From the NCBI RefSeq assembly GCF_905147045.1, contig NC_065898.1:12152001-12216000 (forward strand): DNA of 64,000 nt, in the 5' to 3' direction. Below, piece by piece: positions 9,540 to 18,882 of the stretch. This DNA is from Nymphalis io. Its lineage: Eukaryota > Arthropoda > Insecta > Lepidoptera > Nymphalidae. Position 1 is the first letter of the stretch, and each line of letters begins with the position of its first letter. The notes under the pieces are model-generated. The model was not told the origin of the DNA. It ran no database searches and saw only the letters and a program-made list of their open reading frames with translations. The translations under genes and the position numbers were made by a program.

Positions 9540-10966
9540 GTAAGAACTTACTTTATTACTCACACGTGAAATGTTGACAACCGACTCATGGTGATATACT
9601 ATTTTGATGCGTGTATCCTTGAAATATTATAATTATTATGGTCAATATCGCTTATCACTTTCTGACATTTGACGAGCACTTTCTGGTGATTTTCGAGTTT
9701 GTTCTTATAGAATATCATTACTGCTCCGAACCAGATAACCTGATTACTTGTCAAAGATTTTCGTTGTCAAAATATATTTACTTTTGATGTAACTGTTTGG
9801 TATTTTATTACGCTAAACGTTGCCATCTTTTCGTTAATTTCACGTATAAAAAGTATTTAATATTCATTCAGAATCTGACAATGGAAACATAATAATTATT
9901 TCGAAATTTATGCAAAATTTATACAAGTAGTAACAACGCCGTTGTGGATTTGACGTCAGTTGCTTACGATTATTCGTTTGCTGAAAATCTTTTGTTTATT
10001 TTAAATAAATTTACATTTTACATAAATGATATTTATAATATTTATTAAATCTTTTGTTAATAAAAATGTCAACAATCTTTTGTTTGTTTTAACTAAATTT
10101 ACAATTTACAGACATATAATATATCATAATTATTATGTTCTGGTATTTAAAAAAAAAGTATAATTATTGATTAAAACTTTCTTATATAATATCAATGATA
10201 TTCATATGAAGATGACCCTAGACTTTGGAGTGAATAGCGGTTTGAATTCACGCAGCATGGACGCTGATATATTAATCTATTGTTGTGGCTCTGAACGCAT
10301 TGGCACGTGACTATAAATAAGTGCATATTAAAAAGGTGGAGAACAAGGCTTAAATATACGTGAAAAAAGTAAATAGGGGCAGGAATCCACATTCACGGGT
10401 GTTCACAGCGCAAATATGATGCCCGTATTAAATCTAAAAAAAGCGAGCGAATACACGCAAACCAAATCATTTTGATTATCATTAAAAACAGCTGTCGAGT
10501 ATATATTTTTTCATTCTGATAAACCTTTTTTCAGACGCCTGTAATGTTTTTATTTTTCCTTTAGCAATAAGTTTGTGCTAGAATTAGTAAGATAGCTATG
10601 TAGATATCGTAGAATTACAGAAGTTTAATTATATAAATACAGTTACCGTGAATTTTTCTCTTGATAAAACTGGTTTGCGGCTATAAAAATGGTTCCTTAG
10701 GATGTTAATAATATAATATGTATATAAAATATTCAAAGTCAACATATTCAAAACCTGTATTATATTAACGTGTGCTTAATAAAATCAAATATTAATTGAT
10801 GGATAAGAGTAACTACTTTCTTACACGACGCTACGCTTTAAATTAAATTAATTTTATGGAATTTCGAACTAAAAGCAGTCAGTTAAGGCTTCCTTAATTC
10901 GTTTAACTTCAAATTTTACATTTTATTTCTTAATATTATACAATTAATCAATTAATTTTGTTTCAG
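9540..10966. other. Presumed intron upstream of the Shaw exon
   Basis: AT-rich with nothing recognised. It ends in the acceptor TTTTGTTTCAG at 10956-10966. No upstream channel exon (T1, S1, S2) was found anywhere in 1-10966. Confidence 0.55.
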
Positions 10967-11281
10967 GTCGCTCCCAATATCATAGAATTCGTCAAATCAC
11001 CAGTCAATATTATCGACTTCATAGCCACATTAAGTTTTTACATGGACGTAGTAGTCGAGCTGACGGTTGTCAAAAGGAATTTGGATAAAGCCGACATCTT
11101 AGAGTTCATCTCAATAATCAAGATCCTCAGGCTTTTCAAGCTGACGAGGCATAGTCCCGGATTGAAGATCCTTGTCCACACTTTCAAGGCGTCGGCTAAA
11201 GAGCTGACGTTGCTGGTGTTTTTTCTCGTCCTCGGCATCGTTATATTTGCCAGCCTCGTGTACTATGCTGAGAAATCACAG
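10967..11281 (+). CDS. Shaw: Shaw-type (Kv3) potassium channel, internal exon S3-S5
   Basis: The exon encodes 105 residues of a plasma-membrane voltage-gated K+ channel subunit; channels of this family assemble as tetramers. Residues 11-31 form S3. Residues about 44-68 form S4 with basic positions K52, R55, K58 and R61, followed by the conserved [11 protein letters not shown]. The S4-S5 linker carries [11 protein letters not shown], and S5 is about 80-100, ending LVYYAEKSQ. It starts after TTTCAG at 10961-10966 and ends before GTTAGT at 11282, both phase 0. S4 is poorer in charge than in vertebrate Kv3, as I recall for fly Shaw. The family call is firm. Which Shaw paralogue it is cannot be decided here. 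Confidence 0.95.
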
Positions 11282-11399
11282 GTTAGTAACATAGATATAT
11301 TCAAATGTTTACATCTAATCACGTTTCTCAAATAATCGCTTCAAGTAATCGGCCTTGAACTATTATTACTAAAACAAATATCAGCATTTATTATTTTCT

Positions 11400-11590
11400 T
11401 TAACAAAATCGGACGAGACTATGGTTCACCTTATAGTAAGTCATCAATTTCACTCATAGTCAATAGAACTGCAAAAAATATAAACCACTCGGTACACTGT
11501 CAATACCACCCCATCCCATCCTATGTCACTGATACTCTGTGCCCTTAATCAGACTCACAGTTTACTATTAACACAATTATAAAAATGTTA
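11400..11590 (-). mobile_element. Fam-A remnant, old
   Basis: ATCGGACGAGACTATGG, then CACCTTATAGTAAGTCATCA, matches the minus-strand Fam-A 3' end with many substitutions. Later words (GTGCCCTTAATCAGACTCAC) fit the middle. Confidence 0.5.
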
Positions 11591-12605
11591 TAATGCTTGA
11601 GAAATGGCTTACGAGTTGGCAGTCATAGGTTGTTAGAAAGAAGCTTGTGGTCTATTATAAATTTGATTTAACGTTACAAATCATTTGTGAGGGCAACAAA
11701 ACGCTGGTTTCCAGTGGCCTGACATATTTTAGACGGAATTTTTTATATACTTAAAATCAATTTTTACTTACGATTAAGTATTTATTTGAATAATGAATAA
11801 ATGGCTATATTTTATTATTATTAATTATTTATTTAGAATATATAGTTTGTAATTAACTGCTAAGTCTCTTGTTTTTCGAACTTGATTCAAGTAAAAAGTT
11901 TCTCTCTTGGTGAAGAAAACATCGTTAGGATGTTCTAATGAACGGACATGTTTACTCCTTAACCTTTATTTTACCAAAAAGCAAAGTTAATCTACAAAAC
12001 TTCTACTAATAAAGTAACATAACAATCACTGTTTTTGGGAGTATTACTTAAACACATTTTACATCGCTTTTTGAATATTCACAATAAATAAAAATAAATG
12101 TTTGTACATTAGTTCTCGGTTCATGTAGTACCTGCAGCATTCTTTTTGTGATGAAACTTTAGCGAGTTGTGTTTATCCTTTATTATAAGCGTTCTATGTA
12201 GACCGCAAAGATACCCATAGATATCAGTATAATAAATAATAAAATACTTTCAGTTTAATTTTTTCTTCAAACATAAAAGCTTAAAAATAAAACAGAAAAA
12301 TAAATAACAATGGCAAATATCAATTATCATATAATACTAAAATTATGTAATTTTATGAACAAAAGAGATGGTTGAGTACGAATTGTATTAACAAATTGTC
12401 AATTTATCGCAATCGAATCGAAACGTTAACGTTACTATGTTCGGTCGAACTTTGATCGGAATAAAATCTGGAACCGTTACAAATTAGTAGAATAGGAATC
12501 CTGGTTAGATCTGATTCGGATATCACGGGTTCCAATACTGTCCTTTGCGCTTCCATTTGCTTAAATAGTATTAATTATATATCTTCTGTTAGATAAATCT
12601 TTGCC
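11591..12605. other. Intron, mostly featureless
   Basis: AT-rich. The only match is a short Fam-B body piece at about 11892-11935 (TTGGTGAAGAAAACATCGTT). Nothing else was recognised. Confidence 0.45.
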
Positions 12606-12615
12606 ATATATAAAA

Positions 12616-12921
12616 GCCGAGATGGCCTAGTGGTAAGAACGCGTGAATCTTAACCGATGATCGTGGGTTCAAACCCGGGCAAGCACCACTGAATTTTCAT
12701 GTGCTTAATTTGTGATTATAATTCATCTCGTGCTTGACGGTGAAGGAAAACATCGTGAGGAAACCTGCATGTGTCTAATTTCACTGAAATTCTGCCACAT
12801 GTGTATTCCACCAACCCGCATTGGAGCAGCGTGGTGGAATAAGCTCCAAACCTTCTCCTCAAAAAGAGGTGCGGAGGCCTTTAGCCCAGCAGTGGGACAT
12901 TCACAGGCTGTTACGGTACGG
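12616..12921 (+). mobile_element. Fam-B SINE, near-consensus full-length copy
   Basis: It contains GCCGAGATGGCCTAGTGG (A box), GGGTTCAAACCCGGGCAAGC (B box) and an undamaged body. The 3' end AGCAGTGGGACATTCACAGG is followed by CTGTTAC. ATATATAA at 12606-12613 and 12922-12929 is a possible short TSD, but the sequence is low complexity. The low divergence suggests a young insertion. Confidence 0.92.
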
Positions 12922-12929
12922 ATATATAA

Positions 12930-13172
12930 GTAATAATAAAAATAATATCCTGGGACATTGTTCACACACGGGATCCCAAACACAGCAAAGCTTGTACTTT
13001 AACCAGATAACTGATATACTACTTTTCTTTTTTAAATAGATAATTATACCCAGACTCAGGATAAACAGACATGTCCATGCGCAGAAATATCTGTCCTGGG
13101 TGGAAATCCATCCCACAACCTTCGACGTGAAAGGCAAACATCTACCAACCACGGCAACCGGCCCGTCATATA
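12930..13172 (-). mobile_element. Fam-D SINE, full length, minus orientation
   Basis: On + it reads from a TAATAATAAA tail through ATCCTGGGACATTGTTCACA, AAGCTTGTAC and the CCCAGACTCAGGATAAACAG block to the head complement (CCACGGCAACCGGC). The B box survives only as an imperfect complement (GAAATCCATCCCAC). It sits directly beyond the Fam-B copy, tail to tail. Confidence 0.85.
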
Positions 13173-13817
13173 TATCCACCAATCCAGTATTTGCATAGCT
13201 GTGGAATAATGACTATTATTTATATAAATAGTCATTCCGTATTCGATTCTACAAATCATTTAAGACACAAATTCCAATTGTAAGTCGGTACTGATTGCTG
13301 TGAAAATCAATTTACTATGTTGATCTGCAATTCGTAATACAATAAAGCACATTTAGCGAGTATTCAATCTCTTCATTCATTGCAACTTCACGATTCGAAT
13401 TCAGCGTGAAGTGTGTTTCAAATATATCTCAATTTATCTCGAATTTGAGTTTAATTTTGAATTAAATATACAAGATAGCTTTTAGAATTTCATTTTCAAC
13501 TTTGATAAAAATAAAATCTATATTTATAATTATTATTTATTTGTAAGGCTGTTTTTAATTGTTATATGTATATATTTAAGGCTTTTATATAAATAGTTCT
13601 TATGTATATTCAATTTATATTTATTTATTAAAAAAAATAAGAATTTTCTCTATTTTATCACAGTTAACAACCGAAACAAAAGCCCTATTAAGCTATGGAA
13701 CGAAACAAAATAACTTACTAAGAGGTGTAACAATGCAAAAATAACTAAAAGTCCTGCTAAATACAACCACACCCTGTCGAAGCTAGCAAGCGAATGCTCT
13801 GCTATTTATAGCGAGTT
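13173..13817. other. Intron, nothing recognised
   Basis: AT-rich; no feature was recognised. Confidence 0.5.
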
Positions 13818-13975
13818 TTTCGAGGTACGGGATTGTTAACACTGCTTATTTCTAAGCTTTAAAAATTCATAAGAAAATTTCCCACGGAGATCTATTAAAC
13901 ATTTTATTGGCCCGACCCGGAGGTTGAACCCAGGACATCGGGCTCTACAGCCTTATAAGCTAACGATACAAATTC
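13818..13975 (-). mobile_element. Fam-C SINE, 5' half, old
   Basis: The + strand shows TTTTATTGGCCCGACCCGGA and GTTGAACCCAGGACATCGGG, the complement of the Fam-C head. Weaker matches occur upstream (TTTTTCGAGGTACGGGATTG). The 3' half with the ATT tail is absent. Confidence 0.65.
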
Positions 13976-14519
13976 AAATACGATACGTATAAAACGTATA
14001 ATATTGCACTGAAATTAGCCAAGCCAGTTAATATCTAGCAAATAAAGCACATAGCACGATGGCGCCTGAATAGTATCACTTTAAAAAGAGCCCATGCAAC
14101 TTACAAAACACACGCTCCCTTACATTTGAACAACATTTTAACCTAGAACGCAGCATCATTATGTCTTCATTAAGCTCAAACAATTTCCACGCGATTATTG
14201 TACAGACAAATAACATTAAAAATTCCTTTATACCCTTTAAAGAATAACCACAATAATTTCGTAACAATATTTTATTTCAAAACAAAAGCTCCTCATCACA
14301 TTTATTACATGTATATGTAAATGATAAATTGTTTTAGCCGTTTTCTTTTGTGAGACTGAAAGTAAATCATTCTTAAATATTCGAGATAAATCAGATTCAG
14401 AGGGATGTCAAAATTAATTTGATTTCGAAATAAAAGTTTTCGGGAGACATCGGCATTTCGTTTCGTTTACAATAATGGATTTTTATATTCTTAATTTGTG
14501 TATATAATTAATCACGTGC
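13976..14519. other. Intron, nothing recognised
   Basis: No feature was recognised. Confidence 0.5.
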
Positions 14520-14698
14520 GTGCAAGGGTTTCTCCCGACTAACCCATAAAGCCAGTCTGGGTACGGGCCTCGGGGTTGCCCCCTTTACCCGGGCTAGTTC
14601 CTCCCCGGCAAGTTAGCTTGCCGTGTAAGCGCCAAACTCCACTCCTTAATGGAGAAGAGGTCTTAGTCCAGTAGTGGGAGATATACAGGCTATTACTT
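14520..14698 (+). mobile_element. GC-rich LINE-like 3' fragment sharing the Fam-B tail
   Basis: A GC-rich stretch (ACGGGCCTCGGGGTTGCCCC, TTACCCGGGCTAGTTCCTCC) is unlike anything else in the window. It ends in AGAGGTCTTAGTCCAGTAGT and ACAGGCTATTAC, which aligns with the Fam-B 3' end. The tail resembles the GCCCAGCAGTGGGA tail I remember from lepidopteran RTE-type LINEs (from memory, unverified). It is probably a 5'-truncated LINE copy. Confidence 0.5.
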
Positions 14699-14699
14699 T

Positions 14700-15128
14700 A
14701 CTTAGTAAATAAAACAAAATCGCAAGAAAATAGATACGATTACGCTTACACAACGGTTGAGACCTTTATATGTAGGAAGTATCGAAAACGTGACGTAATA
14801 TTTGTAATATTACCCCAAGGCTTATAAGCGCAGATTATATAATATAATTAAGGTCAAAGGTCGGAAAGAAGAGTCATTGTATTATATAAAAGCTATTTTC
14901 GGTTCTTTATTATTATATACTAATAACTACATTCAAAATAAGATGCAGATTATTATGAATATTTATTTTCAGAATAAGTAAAACTACTTATACCTTGCTA
15001 ATCGTCCCGATTTTGCACTGGTGGAATCGATGTACGAGTATTTGAAAAAGGAACATATTTTTTTAATCATTATTAATATTCAGTCACTATTGAGTAAAGG
15101 AAATTTATAAGTAACTCATAATAATCTA
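14700..15128. other. Intron, nothing recognised
   Basis: AT-rich; no feature was recognised. Confidence 0.5.
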
Positions 15129-15400
15129 TCTCGCTGCATAATATGTAAAGCCGCAGACCCGGAGGTCCTGGGTTCGAATTCCAGTTTGGGCCAATAAAAC
15201 GTTATTGAGGTTTTCTGTCGAAAATTCTCAGTAACAGCCCGATAACTGGAAGTTGGAAGTGTGTACACTTCTGTGCCTCGAAAAGCACGTGGTCCTGCGC
15301 TTACACTTTTTCCGGTCGTGTCGGACTGCCGTACCATCGGATTATGAGAGTTAGAAAATAGAGAGTGCACCTGTGTTTGCGCAAACACTTGTGCTACGGC
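15129..15400 (+). mobile_element. Fam-C SINE, 3'-truncated
   Basis: The A-box region is mutated, but GCCGCAGACCCGGAGGTCCT and GGGTTCGAATTCC are clear. The body extends to TTTGCGCAAACACTTGTGC, then the copy stops without the GCCGCCGTGG block or an ATT tail. Loss of the 3' end implies a later deletion. Confidence 0.85.
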
Positions 15401-16284
15401 TAATAAAGCATATATAATAGCATGTATGCTAGCATCATTTTCCCTTTGAATCGCAATTTCGATCCGAAATAATTTGAACCCTCCTGTCCAATCCCAGTAG
15501 AGACAATAAGACGAGATGTTATATTTTTGATAAAAGTGAGTATATACTCGAGTTAATAAATATGCAATAAAATATTTCAAAATAGATCAAAAAAACATTT
15601 TGTTCTAAAATACAAAAAAGCTTTACCGTATTGACGGTGAGAATTGTCTATTTATAAAATGTAAAAAATATCGTATACGTGTGTTTATAAAGACAGGAAT
15701 AATAGTTTGGTGTTATTTTTATTGGACTAGTCTTACAAAAGTTAGTGCTACGGTATTTTACGGCTTATTCAAATGGTACCTACAATATAAATAGTAGATA
15801 CGTGTTGCCATTCGAAATTCAAAGGTTTGAATGTTCTGTTCAAGCCTATTTTAGATGACAAGTACGTGACGGATTATAACCAGCCAACCACAGCTCTTCT
15901 CGGTGTAACTTTAGTTATTCATCGTGTTTATTTGCACCAAACTAGTACCACATTAAACTTTTGAACTTCCCTGTTTTAACTTACTTCATCTTTTTAAGCA
16001 ACATCAAGTACACAAGGTTTTTGACATTTTACCGTTTATTACAAAAGAAAAAAACAAACTACTTTATGTCCGAACAATAAACAAATAAGGACGAATTAAC
16101 CACGTAACCAAAAATAACTCCTATTGTTATATATGAGATATGACGTAATCCAATATTAAATGACATCCATTATAATATCAGACAAGTACAATTGAGTCGA
16201 TAGGTCCTTAGAATAGCCCTTAAGGACATATTTGCACGTGTATGTGTAGAGTTGTCCGAGTTCTTTCACGTATTTTTCTGGGGA
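15401..16284. other. Intron, nothing recognised
   Basis: No repeat family or open frame of note. Confidence 0.5.
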
Positions 16285-16645
16285 TTTTCATATTGTAACT
16301 AACTGATTGTATGTAATTTATATAATTTTAACGTAACAGATTATAACTACAATGACTGGTGGTAAGGCTTTGTGCATGTTCGTCGGGTAGGTACAATCCA
16401 CTCATCCGATATTCTACCGCAAAACAGCAGTACTTGGTATTGATGTGTTCTAGTTTGAAGGGTGAGTGAGCCAGTGTAATTACAGGTACAAGGGACATAA
16501 CATCTTAGTTTCCAAGATTGGTGACGCATTGGCGATGTAAGCGATGTTAAACATTTCTTACAATGCCTATGTCTATGGGCGTTGTTGACCACTAACCATC
16601 AGGTGGCCCATATGCTCGTCCGCCTACCTATTCTAAAAAAAAAGG
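16285..16645 (+). mobile_element. Fam-A copy with a shared 5' extension
   Basis: The Fam-A body runs from ACTGGTGGTAAGGCTTTGTG (about 16353) to CCTATTCTAAAAAAAAA. The 3' hairpin is present with one change (ACCACTAACCATCAGGTGG). The preceding about 68 bp, starting TTTTCATATTGTAACTAACT, is nearly identical to the sequence before the Fam-A copy at 46959, so the repeat unit is longer than usual here. Confidence 0.85.
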
Positions 16646-16689
16646 AATGTATCTGCAAAAACGCAACCTACAATTTTGCACCATGATGG

Positions 16690-17010
16690 ACTTATCCAGT
16701 CTGTCTAAGCACTCTCCTATCGTGTCAGATCTCTTTCGATTTATGAAAGTGAGGGGATAGAGAATGCACAAGTGATTTCACTCACACTAAAGCACTATTA
16801 TATATTCTTCTCAATTGGCTTTTTTTTATATGCGCCGGGATGGCAAATGACTCTACTCCACCTGATGGTAAGTGGTAGTAGAGTCCAAACGCGACGACGG
16901 CCAGTACAGTCGGGAAGAATGTTCTGTACTAGCCGTCCCCGCCTTGCCGGCCTTGCTACACTCCGTTGGGAATGGCTGCCGTGGCTGAAAATGGCCTTAT
17001 ATCATCATCA
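16690..17010 (+). mobile_element. Fam-C-like SINE interrupted by LINE-1
   Basis: The left part, 16690-16821, matches the Fam-C middle (GGGGATAGAGAATGCACAAG, TCAATTGGC). The right part from about 16955 resumes with TTGGGAATGGCTGCCGTGGC and a short ATC-type tail. The LINE-1 fragment 16822-16954 sits between them. Confidence 0.65.
16822..16954 (-). mobile_element. LINE-1 3' fragment, 5'-truncated
   Basis: It begins at the left with a poly-T run (the A-tail complement) and continues CCGGGATGGCAAATGACTCT. It then carries the complement of the CCAC...GTGG hairpin and ends in GCCTTGCCGGCC, which lies at the end of the LINE-1 ORF. About 130 bp of the LINE is retained, typical of abortive reverse transcription. 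Confidence 0.85.
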
Positions 17011-17646
17011 TCACAAATTTGGGTGTATTGTTATTTTGTTACATAACAAGCGTAAAAACTAATTTTGAATAAAACAGCTTCGTAGATTGTTCAAAATAAA
17101 TTAAAACTTTTAGAATGTTAAGTAAGTTAATTTAGAATGTTAAAATGACGAGGAAACGTAAATCGTGTTACAAAAAAATTTATACCATTTCTGCTTGTAT
17201 AAACAAAACCATTCTTAAAGTATATTAAATGCAAAATTATTCCCAAGTTCCTTAAGCCTCATTCTTGAGCCCAATTGTGGTTTTACGAGCTGCTTGATAA
17301 TTGTGTTTTTCAATCGAAGTGCTTCAACTATTTCGAAGCTCTTGCTTTGTAAATGTGTAATGATTATCAACTTTTTTCTTACACCTTCGGAGTAAGTTTT
17401 AGGTAGGGTAAATCAATTATATTTTATATAATAAATATGACATTACGTACATTTATTTTAGAATATAATGCATGGTTATAAAGTTTATAATATATATAGT
17501 GGGTATTCCGGTGACTAGGCACCAGCGATTCCCACATACCTCCCCACTTCATGTTGTGGAAACGCATAATTGCAATTTTCCAACGAGATTGAAAAATAAC
17601 AAATTGCTACTTACTAATAGGTGATACATCATTTTCTTATTTCTAG
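17011..17646. other. Intron to acceptor
   Basis: Mostly featureless. A GC-richer patch near 17499-17570 (TGGGTATTCCGGTGACTAGG) is unassigned. The polypyrimidine tract and TTTCTAG acceptor lie at the end. Confidence 0.5.
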
Positions 17647-17856
17647 GATAATCCGGATAATCAATTCAAGTCGATCCCACTGGGGCTGTGGTGGGCGATC
17701 GTCACGATGACAACGGTGGGCTACGGTGACATGGCGCCCAAAACTTATCTGGGCATGTTCGTTGGAGCACTTTGTGCTCTCGCTGGCGTGCTGACGATAG
17801 CACTTCCTGTGCCTGTCATTGTGTCTAACTTCTCCATGTTCTACTCACACACTCAG
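17647..17856 (+). CDS. Shaw: Shaw-type (Kv3) potassium channel, pore and S6 exon
   Basis: The exon encodes 70 residues. The pore helix is [14 protein letters not shown] and the selectivity filter TTVGYGD is residues 22-28. S6 runs from about 35 to 62 and includes the gating motif P54-V55-P56, and the exon ends [10 protein letters not shown]. It starts after TTTCTAG (17640-17646) and ends before GTAAGT at 17857, phase 0 at both ends, continuing the frame of the exon at 10967. The junction reads [18 protein letters not shown], which fits the fly Shaw turret region as I recall it. The C-terminal cytoplasmic exon was not found downstream. Confidence 0.95.
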
Positions 17857-18767
17857 GTAAGTGTAGACTAAGTAAAATTATATTAATTAAAAGTTACACT
17901 TTATAGTAAATTATTTCAAGAAACATTATACCAAAAGTGTAAGTGTTTTTGTGTTCAATTATATCGATATCGATTTACTTACAAATATTCGGTAAAAGAT
18001 TTATGCAAAAAAAAGATTACAATCAAATGTAATATAAAAAAAAAATCAAATTGTAATTATACATTAACTTGAATCATAATCATGAAATTTAATGAACAAT
18101 TGACACCTTATTTAAAACATAGTATAATATGTTAGATTTTGGTTGTATATTATATAAAATTTTCTTGAGCGTGAAATTGTCATCGTGTAAGCCCACAGTT
18201 TAATCCACTGCACAAAAATCGTTTCGTAAATTTTGGATACAAAACTGCAGCGATTAAAAAGCGACATCGTATCACGTTTTTTTGTAAAGGTCTATAACGA
18301 AAATAGATCCACTTTTAACATGAATGGTAAAAATGGACCAATTTCCAATATTACCAATATTTCTGATTGCAAATACAAATAATTTATTTTTACTTTTTTA
18401 TCCTGTTTTTTTAAAGAATCTATAATACTTCTTTTACGCCTCCAATTAAGCGTAAAGCTTTTACTATTTTAAAGACCCGGGTACGAAATCAAAGAAAAAG
18501 GATTGTCAATAGCCATAGTGTTAAGGATCAACCTACGATTCACATCGCTGGGCAGACCGTAAGCCGTTGTGCTATTTATGCTTTATTTATTCCTTATTAT
18601 AAGCAATCGGTCGATACAAATATAGGAATAATCAGAATTATTCAATATACTATAATATTATAAATATATTTAGTAGCAAGTTCTGGGCATAAGACATGGT
18701 GCAAAAAAAGAGTATTAAAAATATTTGTATTTTATACAATTTCATTTGGTTTTGGAGTTATTGGAGT
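17857..18767. other. Presumed Shaw intron, nothing recognised
   Basis: AT-rich; no feature was recognised. From here to the window end no further channel exon was seen, so I infer a last visible intron of more than 46 kb. Confidence 0.45.
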
Positions 18768-18882
18768 ACAAATGGTCCAACTGATGGTGAGTTATATCAT
18801 CGCCCTTAGACAATTTGGTACTATAAGATATATTAACCAGCCTTTATTTCGTCAATGCGCCACCAACGTCGTAAACGATATA
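18768..18882 (-). mobile_element. Fam-A remnant, old
   Basis: GGTCCAACTGATGGTGAGTT, then CAATGCGCCACCAACGTCGT, matches the minus-strand Fam-A 3' half with many changes and deletions. Confidence 0.55.

Larger units (their letters stand above)
11282..17646 (+). other. Shaw: Shaw intron (6365 bp)
   Basis: The intron runs from donor GTTAGT to acceptor TTCTTATTTCTAG, and both flanking exons are phase 0. It is colonised by Fam-A, B, C and D copies, a LINE tail at 14520-14698 and a LINE-1 3' fragment at 16822-16954. No extra exon was recognised inside it. Confidence 0.9.

Noticed and set aside
12644..12690. tRNA-like A and B boxes in many places (for example 12617-12680, 25819-25880, 52000-52070)
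   Set aside because: They are heads of SINE families B, C and D. None has a closing acceptor stem and all continue into SINE bodies, so no functional tRNA gene is called.
15116..15580. 154-codon open frame on the minus strand
   Set aside because: It runs antisense through the Fam-C copy at 15129-15400; the frame is a by-product of SINE sequence.
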